From contig NW_020948774.1 in NCBI RefSeq assembly GCF_900497805.2, positions 1,715,741-1,779,740 of the forward strand: DNA of 64,000 nt, read 5' to 3'. Both the position numbers and the translations under genes were made by a program. Within the stretch, counting starts at the first letter, position 1; each line of letters starts with the position of its first letter. This stretch comes from Vombatus ursinus. Lineage: Eukaryota > Chordata > Mammalia > Diprotodontia > Vombatidae. Below, in pieces: positions 48,401 to 54,400 of this stretch. A model generated the notes under the pieces. It did not search any database, had not been told where the DNA came from, and saw only the letters and a list, made by a program, of their open reading frames with translations.

Positions 48401-51400
48401 GGAACCAGACCCTAAATCCAAAAGCGGTGCCCTGGGCTCACTGCTCTCCAGTTAATATTGTGCTTTCCTCAGGGCTGACGAGTGATTCTGTAAGAAGGTA
48501 GTTGAGAATGTAGGCAGGGTAAAGAGCACTGAACTGGGAATCAAGAGGCCTGACTTCTGCCTTTGCCACCAGCTAACTGCATGAGCTTGGACAAATAGCT
48601 TTACATCTTCAAGCCTCTGTTTCTTCTTCTGTAAAATGAAGGCATTGGGCATGTAATCTCCGAGGGCCTCCACAATTCTTGACATTTCATGGTAGGACCA
48701 GACTGCTTCCGTTACTTCCCTGAGGCCTCACTGCTGGTTATTATCCAAGTCTGAGCTTTGTTTGTTGTTGGTCCTTCATTCTCGAAGAGGACCATGACAT
48801 CAGGAAGGTGATGTCGTGACTTGCAAGTGAATTGGATTTAAGTGAGGCAGGGCTGTGCAAAGTCATTAGCTTCAATTTCCCTCAGAGCCATCTGGGTCCA
48901 GTGGCAAGATATAGATTAGGACGACTGGAGATGGCCCAGATGCAGTGGGAGACCTTGACCTTTTTAAGCTAAGGACTTTCCCAGGTCTCAGTTTGTCGGA
49001 GACAATGCCCATTCAGTGATCAAGGCTAGGTAAGAGATGAGGCAAAGAATGGCCTCTTTTACCTAAGTCCAAAAAAAAATCAATTTTTGAAGGGAAGACC
49101 CTCAGGGTTTCTGGTCAAAACAGAAATAATTGCTATTTATACTCTGAGCCATTAGAGCCCAAATATTAAGACCTGAGGGAAGGAGGTAGTAGAGAGGTTG
49201 ACGGGGTTTTCTCCTTGAACCCTAGACACCCCTCCTCAGGGGAAAAAAAACCCTCATATATGAAGATAATAAACTCATTGCTTCTTCCTATATAAAATCT
49301 CAGAGACCTTACTTTGCTAAAGAAAATGTTATGTTAGTTTTCATGAGTTTTAATATCCCTTTACCAGCTCAGCGTAGTAGATCAGGCTCCTTTCACCTTA
49401 GCTTCACCTCCCAACTGATCTTTGGGAGAAATGGGGAAAATTGAGAACACCTGACATGTAAATAGCAAGTGTATACCCAGAGCGGAATGAGCTGAACTGT
49501 TTTAGCAAGGATCAAACAGGATAATATAGGTAAAGTATGTTGCCAACTATGGCATACTATGTAATTCCAAATGATTATTCTTGTCACTATTATTCTTCTC
49601 TCCTACAATACATCTCCTGTTTTTCAGTATTTATTTCCTGCTTGAGGTTTGCAGAACAAGAGTGTTTCCCCATATCAAACTTTAGCATTTGATCAACATC
49701 CTACTCACGTGTTCCCCATGAACAGAAGCATATCCCAGGGGTGGGGGCGTAATGGGTCTTCCCTTCCCACATCTCATTTTCCCTTACCCCAACACACACA
49801 AGCCCTGGTTAATCTGCTATGTCTCCTTAGCTGATAGTAGATGGTTTACCCCTGTTGCTTTAATGATTCAATTGCAAGGGAGTGAATTGAGGGAAGTACA
49901 CCCTCCCTTCAGTGATTAAGCAGAGATCAGTGTAATGGAGGAGAATCTGTCTTCCCCGCAGATATGAGCAGCACTCGGAGGAGTTGGAACAGGCCCTGCA
50001 GCAGCAGCGGCGCCGACTCCACCATGAGGTGGCGGAAGAGAAGGAGCGGCTGAACCAGCAGGCGGCCAGGTAGGCAGGAGCAAGGCAGGCCGCAGTGATA
50101 CAGGAGGCCTTCCGGGAGCTAGCCCTGCAGCAGTCCACTAGATTGGCGCTTTTTCATGTTTCTTTTTCACCCGCCTTCTTTAGCACTGACCACTTCTGAC
50201 ATGCCTTTTCAGGCAGCGGGCGGAGCTAGAGAAGCTGAAGCAGCAGCTTGAGGAAAACAGCTGCGTGGTGACAAAGGCCCTCAGGGAGGAATACGAGAAG
50301 GGGAGAGAGGAGCAAGAAAGGCGGCACCAGGTTTCCCTTTCTCTCTTTCCTTCCATCTGCATGTCACCCCTCCAGCTTTTCCTAAAACCACCCAGTGGCA
50401 TTCTTCTGTTCCCACAATAGCACCATGAACTCATTTTAACCTAAAAAACACTTATCAGGTACCTACTGTGTTGTGACTCTTTCTGTTGAGGCCCAAAGAG
50501 AGGTTAGGGTCACTTAAGATTTCAGAGCATTGTTTTACTCTGCTGAGTCTCCTGACTCCCAACCCAGGGCACTTCTTATTAGACCCGGCTACATTTCAAG
50601 AAACCCAGGCTTCTCCTTTTCTTCCTCACAGGCAGCTCCAGTTGCTCTGAGAACTTCCTGGTGTCCCCTAGGGGTACCAAAGGGTGACTAGCTAAGCCTG
50701 CTCTGTCCTCTGTCCTCTGCCCTAAGCTCTGAGCCTTTCCTGGAATCACAGGTTTATTCTTCAAGGTGCTGTAGGTCAAACTCTAGCAGGCAGAAGCTCA
50801 GGCCCTGGGGTGAGTGGAGAGTGGTCAGGAGGGCCTGTATCATAGGACTTTGCTTTATCTTTTAGCTGGATATGAAAGCGTTGAAGGAACGGCTCGAGGT
50901 GGAGAAGGAAGCCTGGGAAGCCAACTACTTAAAGAAAGAGGTGAAAGCCAATACTTACTCCCATTGGTCAACAAATCTTCTATGTCTTTCCCTTCTGCCC
51001 CTTCCTGTCTCTTAACCTCACCCCATCTCATCTCAAGATTCAAAGAAAAGGAAATCAGCATGTGGTCAGGAGTTGTAATCATTTTTTTAAATTTGTATCC
51101 CACTATTTAGTAGAATAGTCTTCATTAACATTTGCTGGGGTCTCTGCTGTTCTCTTCCAGGAAGCATGGCTGTTAAAACGGGAGCGTGAGCTGAAGGATG
51201 AAGTTCGGAAAGTCAGGGACAAGGAGATTGAGCTGGTTATCCAGAGGCTTGAAGCTGATATGACCCTGACCAAGGAGGAGTGTGAGCAAACAGCTGAGAA
51301 CAGGTGAGAGTCAGAGCCAGAGGGAAAAGGAAGATTCTTGGGGTAGGCAATGCTAGAAGAGACAAGTCTGGCCTGACTGCTTTTCGGTGGGGACAATCAC

Positions 51401-54400
51401 TGTATCTATGACAAACAAACATTGAGTCTCTACTATGTGCCATAGAGTGAATGGAGAGGAATGTTGTATATTAAGGAAGAAAAGGTAGGAAGAAGCCAGA
51501 TTGTGACATTTAAATGCCTAACTGAAGATGTTAAATTTGATCTTAGAGATATAACAAGGAGCTACTGGAGTTTATTGAGTTGGGAGGAGCAGGGTTAAGG
51601 AGGACTTAAACTTTAGGAAAATCAGTTTAGCAGCTGAGTGCAGGATGGGCTGAGGTGGGGAGGAACTTGAAGCAGGGAGACCAACCAGAAAGCTATTGCA
51701 GTGGTCCGGGCATGAGGTGAGGACCCTGTACAGGGTGGCAGCTATGTGAGTGAGATGCTGTGGTGATAGAAATGACAGGATTAGGCAATTGAGTGGGGTG
51801 AATGAGATGGAGGATGTTCAATCAATTAAGCATTTATTTAGTACTTAATATTCTAAGAAGCATCATGCTGAGCACTGGAGATACAAAGAAAAAGCAAAAA
51901 CATTTGTGTGTATACACACAAATGCACATATATATGTGTGTGTATCTCTTTCGCTTCCCTCCCCCTTTCCCTCCCTCCCTTCCTCCCTTCCTTCCTGACC
52001 ATATAAGAGTAAATGGAAGATAACCTTAAAGGAGATGGCATTAACAGCTAGGGCCCCCTGGAAGAGGGGAAGCCAAGGAATCTTAAGAATTTGGAAGAGT
52101 TCTGTTCCAGGCATGGGGGATAGCAGCAAGGAACAGCAATTAGACCAATGTGGATCACAGAATGTAGAAAGGAGTGCAGTGTAAGATGATTAGGAAGAGA
52201 ATGGGTTGTGAAGAGCTTTAATGCCAAGGACTTTATATATTTGATCCTGGAAATAATAGGAAGCCACTGGGGTTTGTTGAGCAGGAAGGTAACCTGGTCA
52301 GACCTACACTTTAGGAAAATCTGATTGGTGGGAAAGGTGAGTGACAGGCACTATGTTCTTTTATAGGGATGAATGAATAAATAATAAATAAAGCAATTAT
52401 TGAGTGCTTATTAAGTTTAAAGTACTGTGTTAACTGATGGGGATACAAATAGAATAATAAGACAGGCGCTGCTCTCAAGAATCTCATGTTCTAATAAAGG
52501 AGACCACACAGATGGGAGCTTTCAGATACAACTGAGATGGAAAAATTCTGTGAGGCTTAGGGACAAAGGAGATGGTAATGCCTCTTTAATGTCATTTCCG
52601 CTGATAAAATCTTATCAGTTTCTGATTTTGAACCATTTGACAGTGCCAGGGACTTTGGGGGCAAGAACTTTCATTTCGAGATGATAAAAAACCTCTGTAA
52701 CAGCCCAAGAAACAATCTTCAGTGGAACACAGGTTGCTAAGTGATAGTAAAGGAGACTCCAGAGAGTAGCCATGAGGAGCAAGAATTTCCTGACTCCACC
52801 ACCATGACTGATCAGTGACTGATATGAGTCACAGTATAAATTTAAGGTGCAGCCATATCTGGAAGGGTTTTCGAGGGAAGCAGCATCACCAGGAGGGAGC
52901 CAGATCTTAGTGCCAAAGATGGAAGGAGTGAAAAAGGAAGAGAATTAAGATGAAAACAAGTTTGTTCACTATAGAGCAGGTGGTTCCAGAGGGCAAAACT
53001 TGAGTCAGATGTTTGGGGGTATGGAAATGAAATGAATAGAAACAAAAGAGATTGAAGGGATGTTCTTTAGCAGCCAAGGGTTTAATATCACAGGAGTGGT
53101 GAGATTAAGAGGCATGGGAGTATGCTGGGGAGTGAGGTCAGGTAGAGTAACAGGAATTAGCCTAATGAAGATGTTCTGGTAAAGCCTGTTGACTCCTCAG
53201 AATAATAGTTTTAAATACGTAAAATAAATTACATAGGATTAGAAAGGTAACCAACAGTTAGTGAAAATAAAGACATAAATTATCCATCCGGGTTCATGGA
53301 CACCACTACCCCTCCTCCCCACAGACCTTATAGTCTAGCAGAGTAAAATAAATAGCTGATGTTTACGTACTGTTCTGCAGTTTACAAAGTACTTGAAGCA
53401 AGTAGTGCAAGCTGTTATCATTCCCAGTTTGGAGATGAGGAAATTGAGATTTAGAGCAGTTAATTGCCTTGTTTATGATTACATAGTACTGAAACTGGGA
53501 CTCCAGCTCAGATCTGCTGACTCCAAGTCCAACTTTCCCATTTTACAGATGAGGAAACAGAGGTGCAAAGAAGTTAAGAGAGCTGTCCATGATGACACTG
53601 AAGTGTCAGAAGCAGGTCCTCTAACTGCAAATCTGCGTTGTACCAGTGGTCCTGCTGTAGTACACTACCCCCCCATCCCATCCCCACAGGGGCTTGTTAA
53701 TACTGCAGAAGAGGGACAATGTGAGGCAACTTGCCTCACATAATTATTTCTTACATTCGGATAGTGCTCTAAGGTTCACAAAGCACTTTGGTCACAGTCC
53801 TATGAAGCAGGTAGTTCAGCTGGGTGTTGTCATGCAGAGGGACCCTGTCTCTTACCTTCTCTCAAACTCAATTTCCTTTTCTGTCAGATAGGGATGACAA
53901 TAGTAGCAGATAACGAATGAATGAAAAAACATTTATTAAGCACTTAGTATGTATTGAGCACTGTGCTAATCGATGAGGGTACAAATACATAGCAAAGAGA
54001 GTCTCTTTCCTCAAGGAGCTTTACATTCTAGTTGGGAAAGCCAACACACACAGTACAATGTGTAGCCCAGGAGGGCATATGGTTTGAAAAGTTAAAGGGG
54101 TGGTGAGTGGAATAATTGGGGAACATATTGACATACCCTTTCCTGAGCCAATTATGGTTCCAAAACTGGAAGGGGTATTGGGGCCCCAAGCTGGTGCAGA
54201 GGGACACAAAGTGTGGCTGGAGACGAGGTTTTGACAAAGCAGGTGATGAGGCAGTTGCCAGGCGGCACAGCAGTCCCAGGTGGGGATTCTGGGCATGAAA
54301 GGGTGGTCTGCCAGGGCTTCACGTTTGGACCAGCTGGTGTAGAAAGATACACAGGTAAAGCACTTTGTAAACTCTGGGGCACTCTGTAAACATTGGCTGT